A stretch of 64,000 bases of DNA. It comes from JAQIBY01 sp963676165. Its GTDB lineage: Bacteria > Bacteroidota > Bacteroidia > Bacteroidales > ML635J-15. Below are positions 1 through 6,460 of the stretch, piece by piece. The stretch spans positions 2,542,001 through 2,606,000 of the forward strand of contig OY781043.1 in NCBI GenBank assembly GCA_963676165.1. The letters run 5' to 3'. Below the pieces are notes generated by a model, which saw only the letters and a program-made list of their open reading frames with translations, did not search any database and was not told the DNA's origin. How positions within the stretch are numbered: the first letter of the stretch is position 1; the number at the start of each line of letters is the position of its first letter. The position numbers and the translations under genes are program-made.

Positions 1-150
1 CTACCTAACATAGTTTTAAAGTTTTCCAACCTAACCCCATGTGCATTCATCGATTTTCATTATATTTGACGTAATAACTCACAACAAACCCACAGGTATA
101 TGACAAATATTGCACATATTGCACAGGTTTTGTGAGGGGATAAATAAGTT
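1..150 (+). promoter_or_regulatory. attI-like repeat with built-in promoter, copy 1
   Basis: This is one of three related repeats; the others end at 50554 and 56315. All three share the block ATCGATTTT, a Bacteroidota -7 element (TATATTTG at 61-68 here), a leader with an AAACC...GGTTT inverted pair, and the tail GGGGATA..., and their similarity stops at GTT (148-150). That is the pattern of an integron attI, where everything after G/TT belongs to the inserted cassette. The bases beginning here, GTTATGGGC (148-156), are the exact complement of GCCCATAAC at 1072-1080, the first box of the next attC-like site. The promoter points into the cassette. The repeat may start before the window. Confidence 0.7.
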
Positions 151-182
151 ATGGGCAAGTTTGAAGAATAAGATAGTAACAA

Positions 183-270
183 TGTGCCATCGTCTAATTG
201 GCAAGACACCCGAGGCTAAAAGATATTTAAATAATTTCGGGAAATGTAGGTTCGAATCCTAACAGCACTA
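183..270 (+). ncRNA. Degenerate tRNA-like RNA with oversized anticodon loop
   Basis: A tRNA-shaped sequence ends 13 nt before the HEPN-like gene. The T arm is clear (GG/CC closing TTCGAAT, 249-259). The D arm has a 3-bp stem, GTC 192-194 with GAC 205-207, around a loop holding GG at 200-201. The anticodon stem is CCCGA 209-213 with TCGGG 237-241, but it closes a 23-nt A/T-rich loop instead of 7 nt. The acceptor pairs only as GTGC/GCAC (184-187 with 265-268), with mismatches beside it, and no CCA is encoded. The D and T arms most resemble tRNA-Gln or tRNA-Glu. It is unlikely to be a translating tRNA. It could be a relic, a leader element or a decoy for the adjacent RNase. Confidence 0.6.
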
Positions 271-282
271 CTAATTAAAAAA

Positions 283-918
283 ATGGAATCGATAGAATTA
301 AAAAAATTTTTAAAAGATGTTGGAGACTCAGTCCATTCAATGAATACGATAGCTGTAGCACTTTCAATATTACCAAAGGGTTCCATTAAAGTTCCAAAAG
401 GATTAGAAATATCTTGGGACCCAAAAAGTTTAGAGAATTCAAAAATAATGTCTCGTAATTATGCTGAACGTTCTTCATACGTTTACGCAGCTGAAAGTCT
501 TTTTGAGTATCTCGAAAATATTTCAAAAAATCCACTTTGGATTTATGATGGACATGATTTCAAAGGAGAAGAAAAGAAAGCAATTAAAGTATACAAGTTC
601 CTTAAAGCAACTCCAGGAATAACAGAAACTATGGCAATTTTAGTTGAGTTATTATGCCATTGGAGAAACAGGATTGTTCATTTAAATATTTCGAATGCAG
701 GCTTATCAAGCAATAAAAAGGATTCTTTGAAAAAGGAAAGAGATAATATTTATTCCAACTTTCATCACTTTGACATTTATGAAGCACTTGACAACTTTGA
801 GAATAAAAAAATAACGTTAAAAGATACTTCGACATTAATTACAATTGCGATTAAAAGTGTAAGATTAGTTGATGAATACTTCCTTACTGGTGTAGTAAAA
901 AAAACACTGAAAGTTTGA
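283..918 (+). CDS. HEPN-like ribonuclease candidate in a cassette
   Basis: The 211-residue, largely helical protein was not recognised as a named family. It carries R128-N-R-I-V-H133, which fits the R-x4-H catalytic motif of HEPN RNases, on a predicted helix near the centre. HEPN proteins commonly act as toxins or phage-defence RNases, often on tRNA, so the tRNA-like RNA just upstream is suggestive. The gene is the only ORF of the first cassette. A run of eight A (897-904) lies just before the stop. With one more A, the frame would continue for about 60 residues (ending in LEILKTSP) to a TAA at 1077-1079 inside the first attC box. The listed product may therefore be truncated by slippage or mutation. 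Confidence 0.5.
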   Translation: MESIELKKFLKDVGDSVHSMNTIAVALSILPKGSIKVPKGLEISWDPKSLENSKIMSRNYAERSSYVYAAESLFEYLENISKNPLWIYDGHDFKGEEKKAIKVYKFLKATPGITETMAILVELLCHWRNRIVHLNISNAGLSSNKKDSLKKERDNIYSNFHHFDIYEALDNFENKKITLKDTSTLITIAIKSVRLVDEYFLTGVVKKTLKV

Positions 919-1071
919 AAAATGAATTTTTGAAAGACAAGAATTTCGTCCGAATTTTCAATCAACAAAAATCAAGAAAAAAGAATAGGCAATTGGAAAA
1001 ATGGTTAAGTATCAACTATCCGTATTTACCAATTGAAAAAAGTGAAGAAATATTAGAAATATTAAAAACCA

Positions 1072-1265
1072 GCCCATAACAAAAGCTATATGTAATGCGA
1101 GGTTCAGCGGGTAATTCAACCGCAGTTCTTCGTTGCAACAACGCCAATTCGTCTTTGACGATTTGGCTATAAAAACTAAAATATGAATAAACGAATTGGC
1201 TCAGTGGCAACCTGACAGTGAAGTGTTTCAAAATCCCGCACTCCACATAGCCAAACCGTTGTGTG
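1072..1265 (+). repeat. attC-like site 1
   Basis: This is an imperfect palindrome of about 194 bp between two ORFs. The left box GCCCATAAC (1072-1080) and the right box GTTGTGTG (1258-1265) bound it. The arms AGCTATATGTAATGCGAGG and CCCGCACTCCACATAGCC can fold together. An inner block, CTGACAGTGAAGTG (1212-1225), recurs in modified form in the other three sites (TGACAGGAAAGTACCACG type). The left box complements the start of the cassette before it, and the right box starts the next cassette. The stop codon of the frame-extended HEPN ORF falls in the left box, a placement often seen in cassettes. Confidence 0.75.
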
Positions 1266-1286
1266 TAAGCTTAAAAAGACAGAGAT

Positions 1287-1802
1287 ATGAACAAACATGA
1301 TTTTGCTTTAGAGTCCTTCAAAAATATTCAAGATTTGATAAAATTTATTGACCAAAAAGCTGGAGCCGTTTTGGTAATCTCTGGATTAATTTTTACTGGT
1401 TATATTGAATTTCTAAAAGGACTTGAAATGTCCTCTCTCGAATCAACAAGTTTAATTGGACTTATAACCTTTATATCGAGTTTAGTCACTGTTTTAAGCC
1501 TAATTTTAGTGTTGTATTTATCTGTTTTTAAGGTTCTAAAAACAAGATTGGCAAAAAACTATAGTAATGAAGAATATTCTTTGTTTTACTTTGAACATAT
1601 AGTAAAACTAGGGAAATCAAAAATTGAAGAAGATTACAAAATATTAGATGAATCCAAAATGCTTAAGTATCTTATTGACCAACAATATGAAGTTTCATTG
1701 ATATTGGAGAAAAAGACTAAAAACTTTCGAATCACATTAAATATTCTATTCATTTCTATTATTTCTCTAGTAATTTTTATTATCAGTACAACACAATTAT
1801 AA
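1287..1802 (+). CDS. Pycsar membrane effector (PycTM, DUF5706-like)
   Basis: The 171-residue protein begins with a conserved-looking segment (FKNIQDLIKFIDQKAGAVL) and has hydrophobic spans at about residues 26-46, 58-82 and 147-168. A charged region that may be cytoplasmic lies between the second and third. This matches the small membrane effectors of Pycsar systems, which are thought to damage the inner membrane once a cyclic pyrimidine nucleotide is made during phage infection. The stop overlaps the start of the cyclase gene (TAATG at 1800-1804), so the two are translationally coupled. It starts 22 nt after attC-like site 1, as expected for the first ORF of a cassette. Confidence 0.8.
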   Translation: MNKHDFALESFKNIQDLIKFIDQKAGAVLVISGLIFTGYIEFLKGLEMSSLESTSLIGLITFISSLVTVLSLILVLYLSVFKVLKTRLAKNYSNEEYSLFYFEHIVKLGKSKIEEDYKILDESKMLKYLIDQQYEVSLILEKKTKNFRITLNILFISIISLVIFIISTTQL

Positions 1803-2527
1803 TGGCACTTAAAGACGATATTAAAAACAAGGTTCAGACAATTATCGATGAAGATTTTGAAGTGACAGATGTTACTTATGTTCCTAAAATTGATGACAAT
1901 AAACTAACCTTTGGAAATACGGGATTGAGATTTGAAGCAACGGTACTATTTATTGATATGCGTGGCTCGACTACGATATTAAATAAACATAACAGAACAA
2001 CAGTTGCAAAAATTCATATGGCATATTTTCATACAATAGTAAAAATAGCAAACCTATTTGGTGGAAATGTTAGAAGCTTTAATGGTGACAGTGCTCTGGT
2101 CTTTTTTCAGGGAACAACTAAAGACTCACTTTCGACAGCAGTTAAAGCTGCTATGAAAATTAGATTTATGCTGACTGATTCAAAAGATGGAATTGCAAAT
2201 ATTATTTCAAAATATACTGAAATTGACTTTGGAATTGGAATCGATGACGGAAAAATTCTATGTACAAAAATTGGGATTGGCGGAGAACACAATAGAGATT
2301 TATTTTGGGTTGGAAATGCAGTTAACAAATCAACGGTTCTAAGTGATAAAGCGAAATTGCCAAATCCAATTTATATATCTAGTTATGTTTATTCCAACTT
2401 GACAGATGAATTGCTTTATAAAGACCCAAATGCCAATCCAAAAGTAAATATGTGGAATTCGTCAACGATTAATTATAATGGAAAAAATGAAACGTGTTAT
2501 TATACAAGTTATTATTGGGGACTATAA
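1802..2527 (+). CDS. Pycsar pyrimidine cyclase (PycC)
   Basis: The 241-residue protein has a class III nucleotide cyclase domain over roughly residues 44-215. The two metal-binding aspartates are visible, D52 in LFIDMRGST and D96 in NGDSALVFF, as is the later GIGIDDGK...GNAVN region. Stand-alone cyclases of this size, coupled to a DUF5706-type membrane protein, are PycC enzymes that make cCMP or cUMP as an infection signal; which nucleotide cannot be read here. The gene overlaps the effector by 1 nt. Nine bases after its stop the next attC box begins (TACACACAAC, 2534-2543), which exactly complements the start of this cassette at 1258-1267. Confidence 0.85.
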   Translation: MALKDDIKNKVQTIIDEDFEVTDVTYVPKIDDNKLTFGNTGLRFEATVLFIDMRGSTTILNKHNRTTVAKIHMAYFHTIVKIANLFGGNVRSFNGDSALVFFQGTTKDSLSTAVKAAMKIRFMLTDSKDGIANIISKYTEIDFGIGIDDGKILCTKIGIGGEHNRDLFWVGNAVNKSTVLSDKAKLPNPIYISSYVYSNLTDELLYKDPNANPKVNMWNSSTINYNGKNETCYYTSYYWGL

Positions 2528-2580
2528 AAAGCCTACACACAACAAAGAACTAAGGTAAAAACCAAGTAAAAACGAATAAA

Positions 2581-2636
2581 AATTTTTCTTTTTAAAATGC
2601 CGTAATTAAGTAAGGGCAATTTCAAAAAGAAAAATT
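2581..2636 (-). terminator. Hairpin at the 3' end of the IS110 transposase gene
   Basis: AATTTTTCTTTTT (2581-2593) is the complement of AAAAAGAAAAATT (2624-2636), and the second arm overlaps the transposase stop codon. It is A/T-only, so the stem is weak, but with flanking T and A runs it could end transcripts from either side. Confidence 0.45.
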
Positions 2637-3603
2637 ACGAAGGAATCAAATGCGATTTAAAATTTGGATCATATGGCTTTCCAGAATTTGCAATTGCAAA
2701 AGCTTGTTTTAAGAGTTTGTTTGTTACAGCAATCAGGGCAAGTTTTTTTGATTTTCCCTTATCAACAATTCGGTTATAAATAGCCTTGCAATGAGGATTG
2801 TTTTTGCATGCTGTAAAGCTACACATGAAGAGGTAATTTCTCATCCGCGCATTCCCTCTTTTGGAGATTCTGGAGCGACCTTTTACACTAGATCCCGACG
2901 AGTATTCGACAGGAGAGAGTCCGAAAAATGCGGATAATTGTTTTGCATTATCAAACGTTTCAAATGCATTTGTACAAACAATAAGAAAAAGAGCTGTCTT
3001 TTTTCCAATGCCAGGTATTGATGTGATATTAGTAAGCATTTCCTGCTTGTTTTCTTTGATTCTGTTTTCTATTTCAGACTCTAACAGGCTAATTTCATTT
3101 TTTAATAATCTTAACTGTCGTTTTAAGGAGGTCACAACCTTTCCTTTGACACCTTTGTCTAACAAGCCTTGCAATTTATTTTTAAGAGCGGTGTTTTGTT
3201 TTAGATAAAGATTTATAGCAGAATGTAAATCTTTGCATTCTTCTATGTAATCTGGTTTAGGAGCCCATTTGCTTAATTTCTGTTCTTGTGCATATTTAAC
3301 AATCATCTTTGCATCACTTCTATCTGTTTTATTATGTTGCAATTTCATTTGAATAAACCGCTTAATTACTAGCGGATTAATTACAGAAACATTCACATGG
3401 TTTTCATAAAGAAAGATTGCAAGTTGTTGGTAGTAGCTGGCTGTATATTCCATAACGCACCAACTGTCTGGTGCTAAAAATAGGACAAACTCAGCAAAGC
3501 CATTCTCGTTGTTTGAAAATTGCTTATGTCCCAATTTTTCATTCCAGACATCAAAAACATTTTTAGAGATGTCAATCCCAATAAATTTTGTATTTTTATT
3601 CAT
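2635..3603 (-). CDS. IS110-family transposase (DEDD recombinase)
   Basis: The protein has the two-part IS110 layout. The N-terminal RuvC-like DEDD domain opens with FIGIDISKNVFDVW. The C-terminal transposase_20 domain has ITSIPGIGKKTA and the conserved S-G-S-S-V-K-G-R region that contains the catalytic serine of the family. I chose the ATG at 3601-3603 (MNKNTKFIGID, 322 residues), because the upstream extension to 3645 is hydrophobic, lacks family similarity and would run into the noncoding end. IS110 enzymes move DNA without terminal repeats, using a bridge RNA encoded in the element. The gene appears intact. Confidence 0.9.
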   Translation of the reverse strand: MNKNTKFIGIDISKNVFDVWNEKLGHKQFSNNENGFAEFVLFLAPDSWCVMEYTASYYQQLAIFLYENHVNVSVINPLVIKRFIQMKLQHNKTDRSDAKMIVKYAQEQKLSKWAPKPDYIEECKDLHSAINLYLKQNTALKNKLQGLLDKGVKGKVVTSLKRQLRLLKNEISLLESEIENRIKENKQEMLTNITSIPGIGKKTALFLIVCTNAFETFDNAKQLSAFFGLSPVEYSSGSSVKGRSRISKRGNARMRNYLFMCSFTACKNNPHCKAIYNRIVDKGKSKKLALIAVTNKLLKQAFAIANSGKPYDPNFKSHLIPS

Positions 3604-3811
3604 AATTATGATTTTAAAAAGAACGATGCTACTTGAATATAACAACCTAAAAACAGGCTTTATGCCTAGAGAACTAATCGTATTTAAGTAGCGAAAGAGT
3701 GGGGATCTTCAATGTTGACGTGTTTTTATGACACATTTTGTATAATGACCTTAATCCACTCTTTCGTTCTTTTGATTATAATGTTTAAATATAATATTTT
3801 ACAAACTTAGG
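3604..3811. ncRNA. IS110 noncoding end, candidate bridge-RNA region
   Basis: About 200 bp without a supported ORF lies upstream of the transposase. It contains a long-range inverted pair, GCGAAAGAGTGG (3691-3702) and CCACTCTTTCG (3756-3766), enclosing about 53 nt, followed by an A/T-rich stretch to the element edge. IS110-group elements encode their guide (bridge) RNA in this position, so the hairpin is a candidate scaffold. The loop sequences that would match donor and target were not worked out. Confidence 0.35.
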
Positions 3812-3983
3812 TTTTGTATAAGTAATGGCAGGTAAAGTGCAAAATATCAAGGTTTATAACCCGCTCAAACTGCGTAGCGGTTTGACAGGAAAATACCACG
3901 AAATCTGCCACTACTCATACAATTTACCGTTGGCGATAATTCTGACCCGTCCTAAAATCTGGCTACACAATATGTAGTAAATT

Positions 3984-4349
3984 ATGTATAAAAATGATGG
4001 GATTACAAAACGTTACAGTGAAGGTTTTAAATTGAAAATTTTAGCCGAACTTAGTACTGGAAATTATTCAAAGAAAAAACTAGGTGAAATTTATGGTATT
4101 AACCGAACTACCATAAACGAATGGATCAAAAAGTACAACCGGAAAGATTTAATGAATACTCGTATATTAGTGGAAACTCAAGACGAAACAACCAGACTCA
4201 AAGCCTTACAAAAAGAAATCAAAAAACTCAAAGAGTTATTGATTAAGAAAGACTTAGACAAATTAGCATCTGATTCATATCTTGAAGTCGCAGCTGAAAA
4301 ACTGGGATATAAAGATGTCGAAGAGCTAAAAAAAAACTTAAACATCTAA
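3984..4349 (+). CDS. IS3-family OrfA, helix-turn-helix DNA-binding subunit
   Basis: The 121-residue protein has an N-terminal helix-turn-helix (about residues 10-50, with YGINRTTINEWIKKYN as recognition segment). A charged heptad region around residues 65-90 (LKALQKEIKKLKELL) fits the leucine zipper of OrfA proteins. It binds the element ends and works with OrfB in transposition. The start lies 17 nt inside the left terminal repeat. Confidence 0.85.
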   Translation: MYKNDGITKRYSEGFKLKILAELSTGNYSKKKLGEIYGINRTTINEWIKKYNRKDLMNTRILVETQDETTRLKALQKEIKKLKELLIKKDLDKLASDSYLEVAAEKLGYKDVEELKKNLNI

Positions 4350-4351
4350 GT

Positions 4352-5212
4352 ATGGTTAAGGCAGTGGAAAAAATTAAGCACACAAGGCAGGCAAGCATTG
4401 AGCAAACCTGCCAGTGCTTTGGTATGCACAGAGATGCTTATTATAAATTTATAGAGCGTAAACTTAAAAGAGAAAACGTCGAAAATCAGGTTCTTGAACT
4501 TGTGAAAAATGAACGGATTGAACAGCCAAGAGTTGGAACAAAAAAACTCTATAAATCTCTAAATACAATTTTTGAAAAGAGATGTATTAAAGTTGGTAGA
4601 GATAAGCTTTTTGATATTCTCAGAGACAACAATATGCTTATAAAACGTAAAAAAGCATCCTGCAGAACTACAGACTCTTATCATCGTTTTCACAAGTATA
4701 AAAACATTGTGAAAGACATGACTGTTACTGCTCCTAATCAAGTTTGGGTATCTGATATTACATACATCAGAACTGTTAATGGTTTTTGTTATTTAGCACT
4801 TATTACTGATATGTATTCCAGGAAAATCGTTGGATATGATATTAGCAACTCACTGGAGCTGGCGGGCTGCCTACGAGCCCTCAAAAAGGCTCTGTGGCAT
4901 GCCCGACCAGCGGCGGGATTAGTACATCACTCTGATCGTGGAATACAATACTGTAGTAATCAATATGTAAAAGAATTAAAAAAACGAAATATTAAGATAA
5001 GTATGACAGAAGAAAATCATTGTTATGAAAATGCTATAGCTGAGAGAGTTAATGGAATTCTTAAAGAAGAATTTTATCTCGATCAATGCTTCTTTAGCCT
5101 GAAAAATGCTAAAGTCGCTACTAAAAATGCTATCAGCATATATAATAATAAAAGATTACACTTATCTTTGAATTATAAAACCCCTAATATGGTGTTTAAA
5201 TATAGAGCTTAA
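4352..5212 (+). CDS. IS3-family OrfB, DDE transposase
   Basis: The 286-residue integrase-type transposase has an N-terminal HTH_21-like region (about residues 40-95) and an rve catalytic core. The first Asp is in VWVSDITYI, the second in HHSDRGIQY and the Glu in NAIAERVNGILKEE, with the usual spacing. OrfA ends 2 nt before this ATG and no slippery run links the frames, so OrfB probably starts independently instead of being made as a frameshift fusion. The ORF is intact and the element may be active. Confidence 0.9.
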   Translation: MVKAVEKIKHTRQASIEQTCQCFGMHRDAYYKFIERKLKRENVENQVLELVKNERIEQPRVGTKKLYKSLNTIFEKRCIKVGRDKLFDILRDNNMLIKRKKASCRTTDSYHRFHKYKNIVKDMTVTAPNQVWVSDITYIRTVNGFCYLALITDMYSRKIVGYDISNSLELAGCLRALKKALWHARPAAGLVHHSDRGIQYCSNQYVKELKKRNIKISMTEENHCYENAIAERVNGILKEEFYLDQCFFSLKNAKVATKNAISIYNNKRLHLSLNYKTPNMVFKYRA

Positions 5213-5286
5213 TCGTATGTTTAACCTGTAGCCATATTTCAGGACAAGACATATAAATTGAGACAGAGCCATAAATCAAAGAATAG

Positions 5287-5646
5287 ATGAAGCCTAAAAA
5301 ATTAATTAAAGAATGGGTAAAAGCATTTAATGATGGAGATGTCGATAAGATTTCTAGCTTTTATCATTCTGATGCAATTAACCATCAAGTCGCAAACGAA
5401 CCAATAGTTGGAAAAACTGCTATTCGAGAAATGTTTGAAAAAGAATTTAATCAAGCCGAAATGACTTGCATTGTTGAAAATATTTTTGAGGACAACGATT
5501 GGGGAATACTAGAATGGAAAGACCCTTTAGGATTAAGAGGTTGTGGCTTCTTTCAAATAACAGATGGGAAAATAAGATTTCAACGAGGATATTGGGATAA
5601 ACTATCGTTTTTAAAACAGCATAATTTGCCTATACCAAACGAATAG
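5287..5646 (+). CDS. NTF2/SnoaL-like protein
   Basis: The 119-residue protein has the SnoaL-like cone fold signature. An N-terminal helix (KLIKEWVKAFNDGDVDKISSFY) is followed by the strand DAINHQVANEPIVGKTAIREMF and a later WGILEWKDPLGLRGCGFFQI segment. Such proteins bind small ligands or act as isomerases; the substrate here is unknown. The GNAT gene starts 3 nt after its stop, so they form a two-gene unit that probably belonged to a single cassette ending at attC-like site 3. Its original cassette start seems to have been lost beside the IS3-family element. Confidence 0.75.
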   Translation: MKPKKLIKEWVKAFNDGDVDKISSFYHSDAINHQVANEPIVGKTAIREMFEKEFNQAEMTCIVENIFEDNDWGILEWKDPLGLRGCGFFQITDGKIRFQRGYWDKLSFLKQHNLPIPNE

Positions 5647-5649
5647 AAC

Positions 5650-6078
5650 ATGGAAATTAGAGAATTAGTTTCAAAAGACATTGATATAGTTGTTGAACTT
5701 TGGTATAAAACCTCAATAATTGCTCATGATTTTATACCCGACAATTATTGGAAGAACAATAAGGGTGCAATGGCATTTGAATATCTGCCAAATTCTGAAA
5801 CATATCTAGCAATTGAAAATGGAGAAATTGTTGGATTTGTAGCTATGATTGAAAATTTCCTAGCTGCAATATTTGTGGACAAGGAATTTCAGGGGCAAGG
5901 AATAGGAAAATCATTGCTAAATTTTGTAAAACACAAAAGGACAAGAATTAAACTAAATGTTTATGAGAAAAATAGAAAGTCCATTGATTTTTATAAGAGT
6001 CAGGAATTTATAATAAAGGCTATAAGCGAAGAAGAGAAAACTGGTGAAAATGAATTTTTAATGGAATGGACAAGATAA
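5650..6078 (+). CDS. GNAT-family N-acetyltransferase
   Basis: The 142-residue single-domain acetyltransferase has the acetyl-CoA pyrophosphate loop visible as QGQGIGKSLL (about residues 84-93) after the strand LAAIFVDKEF. NVYEKNRKSIDFYKSQEF follows as motif B. The layout resembles YjaB-like enzymes. The acceptor is not identifiable; small GNATs in cassettes often modify drugs, polyamines or protein termini. It ends 6 nt before the attC-like site 3 region. Confidence 0.85.
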   Translation: MEIRELVSKDIDIVVELWYKTSIIAHDFIPDNYWKNNKGAMAFEYLPNSETYLAIENGEIVGFVAMIENFLAAIFVDKEFQGQGIGKSLLNFVKHKRTRIKLNVYEKNRKSIDFYKSQEFIIKAISEEEKTGENEFLMEWTR

Positions 6079-6081
6079 ATA

Positions 6082-6216
6082 CGAATGCTAACAATGGCAT
6101 AGTGCATGCGGGTTTCAGTCGTTTTCGAATGTTTGCGGATCCTAAAAAAGTTAGTGTTAACTGATAGGAAAGCGCTTCGTACTCCCGCACGACACCATAC
6201 CATAAACCGAAGTGTG
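6082..6216 (+). repeat. attC-like site 3
   Basis: This imperfect palindrome follows the GNAT gene. The left box lies in CGAATGCTAAC (6082-6092). The arms ATGGCATAGTGCATGCGGG and CCCGCACGACACCATACCAT pair well, and the inner block is CTGATAGGAAAGCGCTTCG (6158-6176 region). The right box reads CCGAAGTGTG where the other sites have CCGTT, so the crossover GTT seems mutated and this end may be dead. A fragment of the inner block, TTGACAGGAAAGTGCTTC, recurs at 6271-6288, which suggests a remnant of another site just downstream. Confidence 0.65.
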
Positions 6217-6334
6217 AAAAACCGAGCCAATTAACATTAATAAGAGAATATTACTATGACTAAAAACGATTTGACAGGAAAGTGCTTCATAGAAAGGTCG
6301 GTGCAACTCAATGGGAATTTATTTTGTTTTGCCC

Positions 6335-6460
6335 GCCCGCTTCTTCCCTCCGGGTCAGTTTAGCAACCCCAACGCAGATTGCATGCATTTGCAAATCACA
6401 CAAGCCAACCCCCGACTGAAATTTGCAAAAGAGTGCAAGTTTGCAGACGTTCATTACTCT
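6335..6460. repeat. Structured repeat downstream of an attC-like site, copy 1
   Basis: About 125 bp here are clearly related to 57903-58036. Both begin TTTTGCC-ACC/GCC, have a CCCTCCGGG or CCCTTCGGG mini-hairpin, and then an 18-bp-scale inverted pair. Here TTGCAT..ATTTGCAAAT (from 6379) pairs with ATTTGCAAAA..TGCAA (to 6438). Both copies lie about 110-130 bp after an attC-like site. It could be a leader element of cassettes. A short ORF across it is a chance reading. It touches the 3' end of the araC-type gene. Confidence 0.5.

Larger units (their letters stand above)
2545..3811 (-). mobile_element. IS110-family insertion sequence inside attC-like site 2
   Basis: An element of about 1.27 kb holds one transposase on the minus strand, a hairpin at its 3' end and about 200 bp of noncoding DNA upstream of the transposase. 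Its ends are inferred from where attC-like sequence stops and resumes, and they are not certain to a few bases. The outer sequences carry a weak inverted similarity (CTAAGG near 2550, CTTAGG near 3806) followed by A/T tracts, like the subterminal repeats of the IS1111 branch. No target duplication is obvious, as is usual in this family. IS1111-type elements are known to target integron attC sites. Confidence 0.7.
2534..3935 (+). repeat. attC-like site 2, split by the IS110-family element
   Basis: The left box TACACACAAC (2534-2543) and the rest of the site (about 3812-3935) are separated by about 1.27 kb of IS110-family DNA. The right portion has a left arm at about 3812-3832 (TTTTGTATAAGTAATGGCAG) that folds with ATCTGCCACTACTCATACAA (3903-3922). 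It also has the shared inner block TTGACAGGAAAATACCACG and the right box GTTGGCG (3929-3935). Joined across the insertion, the two parts give a site like attC-like site 4, where the left box is followed almost directly by TTTGTATA. This is the attC of the Pycsar cassette. Confidence 0.65.
3943..5251 (+). mobile_element. IS3-family insertion sequence
   Basis: A 1.31-kb element carries orfA and orfB. Terminal inverted repeats of 25 bp lie at 3943-3967 and 5227-5251 and match at about 20 positions; both contain TGGCTACA or its complement at the inner end. No 3-4 bp target duplication is evident: the left flank reads AATTC and the right flank TATAA. The left flank is the start of one cassette (GTTGGCGAT), while the next attC box to the right (ATGCTAAC, 6085-6092) does not complement that start. 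A deletion beside the element is therefore likely. Confidence 0.8.

Noticed and set aside
183..270. A normal functional tRNA gene
   Set aside because: The anticodon loop is 23 nt, the acceptor stem has only four good consecutive pairs and no CCA is encoded.
4340..4356. Programmed frameshift fusing IS3 OrfA and OrfB
   Set aside because: OrfA ends with its own stop 2 nt before the ATG of OrfB, and no A6G-type slippery sequence overlaps both frames.
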